Positions 63,170 to 64,000 of a stretch of 64,000 nt of DNA are shown one piece after another. The DNA is from CAZQRP01 sp964596125 (lineage in GTDB: Bacteria; Chloroflexota; Dehalococcoidia; GIF9; UBA5629): NCBI GenBank assembly GCA_964596125.1, contig CAZQRP010000018.1:4303-68302 (forward strand), given 5' to 3'. Each line of letters begins with the position of its first letter. Positions within the stretch are counted from its first letter, which is position 1. The notes under the pieces were generated by a model that had not been told where the DNA came from, made no database searches, and saw nothing but the letters and a program-made list of their open reading frames with translations. The position numbers and the translations under genes were made by a program.

Positions 63170-63398
63170 TGGTCTTCAGCCATTCTCTGCCTTTACCGGA
63201 TTTCAATGATTTTTCGCGTTTCATGGCTTCGGCCCTTGTAGAATATTGCTCTGACAGGACAAGCTTCCAAGGGCCTCGACCGCGGGTGTACCGAGCTAAG
63301 CCCGTTTTATGTTCAAGCAAACGGCGAGGCAGGTCATTAGTTTGGCCGATGTAGAACTTGTTGGTTGATTCGCTGAGAAGCACGTATACAGTGTACAT
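63132..63398 (-). CDS. GIY-YIG nuclease, copy 2
   Basis: 88 aa, single GIY-YIG domain (COG2827 type): YTVYVLL, FYIGQTNDLPRRLLEH, and the Glu in MKREKSLKSGK. The last 14 codons or so (LNGRAGPPQAD) are tRNA D-arm sequence read as protein; the stop TAA lies inside the tRNA-like region. Start 11 nt after the CCA of the tRNA-like tail of copy 1. No ribosome site of its own is evident. Probably a small homing-type or repair nuclease. Confidence 0.85.
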   Translation of the reverse strand: MYTVYVLLSESTNKFYIGQTNDLPRRLLEHKTGLARYTRGRGPWKLVLSEQYSTRAEAMKREKSLKSGKGREWLKTMLNGRAGPPQAD

Positions 63399-63408
63399 CG
63401 TAGAAGAT

Positions 63409-63490
63409 TGGCTCCTCGGAGAGGACTCGAACCTCTAACCTGTGGCGGGCGGTTAATCCGCCTGAGGCGGACCCGCTCTGCCGTTGAGCA
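63409..63490 (-). repeat. tRNA-Asn-like 3' tail of GIY-YIG copy 1
   Basis: As for copy 2, but the 3' portion is closer to the intact tRNA: AGGTTAGAGGTTCGAGTCCT, CTCCGAGGAGCCA are identical to it. The D arm is GCTCAACGGCAGAGC and the anticodon arm is replaced by the GC-rich insert. Confidence 0.82.
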
Positions 63491-63719
63491 TGGTCTTCAG
63501 CCATTCTCTGCCTTTACCGGATTTCAATGATTTTTCGCGTTTCATGGCTTCGGCCCTTGTAGAATATTGCTCTGACAGGACAAGCTTCCAAGGGCCTCGA
63601 CCGCGGGTGTACCGAGCTAAGCCCGTTTTATGTTCAAGCAAACGGCGAGGCAGGTCATTAGTTTGGCCGATGTAGAACTTGTTGGTTGATTCGCTGAGAA
63701 GCACGTATACAGTGTACAT
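63453..63719 (-). CDS. GIY-YIG nuclease, copy 1
   Basis: 88 aa, identical to copy 2. The ATG at 63719 lies 11 nt downstream of the CCA end of the intact tRNA-Asn, so the gene is likely cotranscribed with the tRNA. Catalytic-type Tyr pair, Arg (LPRRL) and Glu (MKREK) are all present. The C-terminal codons derive from the tRNA D arm. Confidence 0.87.
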   Translation of the reverse strand: MYTVYVLLSESTNKFYIGQTNDLPRRLLEHKTGLARYTRGRGPWKLVLSEQYSTRAEAMKREKSLKSGKGREWLKTMLNGRAGPPQAD

Positions 63720-63729
63720 CGTAGAAGAT

Positions 63730-63804
63730 TGGCTCCTCGGAGAGGACTCGAACCTCTAACCTAGCGGTTAACAGCCGCCCGCTCTACCGTTGAGCTACCG
63801 AGGA
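63730..63804 (-). tRNA. tRNA-Asn (anticodon GTT)
   Basis: 75 nt including encoded CCA. Acceptor TCCTCGG / CCGAGGA, D stem GCTC/GAGC, anticodon stem GGCGG/CCGCT with loop CTGTTAA (GTT at 63772-63770), T arm AGAGG-TTCGAGT-CCTCT. All arms pair. It is the intact member of a series of related 3' fragments downstream. Confidence 0.95.
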
Positions 63805-64000
63805 ATGCAGTGTGCTGCGGCCGGCCCGGCTTGAAGTCTATGACAGCGGTTTTAAAGTATAGACCGTGCACCTTGTAACCAGAATCAACCGGCTGGCAGT
63901 CCAAGACGACTGGTATTATAGCATTATACAGTTGATAAGAAAAATGGGTGTATAGGTTCAGTTGATGGCGGACACTATCCTCCTTATCATTTTACTAAAC
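63805..64000. other. Upstream region of tRNA-Asn
   Basis: No ORF or second tRNA. A TATAAT lies on the minus strand near 63914-63919 but without a convincing -35 partner, so the tRNA promoter is not fixed. Confidence 0.35.

Larger units (their letters stand above)
63122..63753 (-). repeat. Tandem duplication, 321-bp unit
   Basis: Positions i and i+321 are identical over roughly 310 bp, covering a GIY-YIG gene, the tRNA-like tail and the 10-nt spacer before the next start. The two encoded proteins are identical in all 88 residues, so the duplication is very recent, or an assembly artefact. Confidence 0.85.

Noticed and set aside
63132..63719. Treating the two identical GIY-YIG genes only as an assembly error
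   Set aside because: Possible, but the two decayed, diverged copies elsewhere show the unit does duplicate; long reads across 63.0-63.8 kb would settle the copy number.
63122..63753. CRISPR-like array
   Set aside because: The direct repeats are 321 bp and contain a gene; there are no short repeats with variable spacers anywhere in the window.

Overview
The window looks like a bacterial chromosome segment of moderate GC content. It most resembles an uncultured Chloroflexota, probably of the Dehalococcoidia type. This is inference: it rests on acetogen-type MetV/MetF pairs, many soluble two-component proteins, a LAL (MalT-like) regulator, frequent TTG/GTG starts and the recA-recX-rny-ymdB-PHP order. 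No rRNA or marker-gene alignment could be run.

Region 1 (1-20.3 kb) is redox and signalling. A partial lamin-tail lipoprotein sits at the left edge. Two divergent, paralogous methylene-tetrahydrofolate reductase clusters follow. Cluster A (minus, 1078-8952) runs FdhA/NuoG-like subunit, NuoE, NuoF-GltD fusion, MetV, MetF. Cluster B (plus, 11126-15163) runs short NuoG-N-like FeS protein, NuoE, NuoF, MetV, MetF. Each looks like an NAD(P)H diaphorase module feeding the methyl branch of the Wood-Ljungdahl pathway. The large FdhA-like subunit of cluster A has lost the catalytic Cys/Sec and one FeS ligand. Between and beyond the clusters lie response regulators (a NarL type, a double receiver with a dead first domain, three receiver-only proteins), a cyclic-nucleotide-binding protein without a DNA-binding domain, and two GAF histidine kinases.

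Region 2 (20.6-41.9 kb) is mostly housekeeping: amidohydrolase, ThpR, ComF, HPF, macrodomain protein, MGMT-like protein, DnaE, DUF1461 protein, two FmdB zinc ribbons, NadE, RecA, RecX, RNase Y, YmdB, PHP phosphoesterase, and a Zur-ZnuABC zinc uptake locus with a clear Fur-type operator. A complete 1973-bp IS1595-type element with 23-bp imperfect inverted repeats, an 8-bp target duplication and two passenger membrane-protein genes is inserted at 36371-38343.

Region 3 (42-63.8 kb) is accessory. It holds an FMN reductase, an SRPBCC protein, a 21-residue lysine-rich microprotein, a CotH/VTC/DUF4956 operon, a secreted caspase-like protein, a TMEM175-like channel, an aldehyde dehydrogenase, a LAL regulator upstream of two methyltransferases (the first behind a Shine-Dalgarno-sequestering hairpin), a GYD protein, an AbiEii nucleotidyltransferase fused to a WYL-like and zinc-finger tail, a PIN protein and unknowns. 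Repeated 3' halves of tRNA genes punctuate the region, all on the minus strand. They lead to an intact tRNA-Asn(GTT) at 63730-63804. Immediately downstream of that tRNA are two identical tandem units, each a GIY-YIG nuclease gene whose 3' end runs into a tRNA-Asn-like sequence. Two older, nonsense-mutated copies lie at 57.9 and 60.8 kb. The simplest reading is an island that grew by repeated insertion at the tRNA-Asn 3' end, with the GIY-YIG/tRNA unit as a small mobile element.
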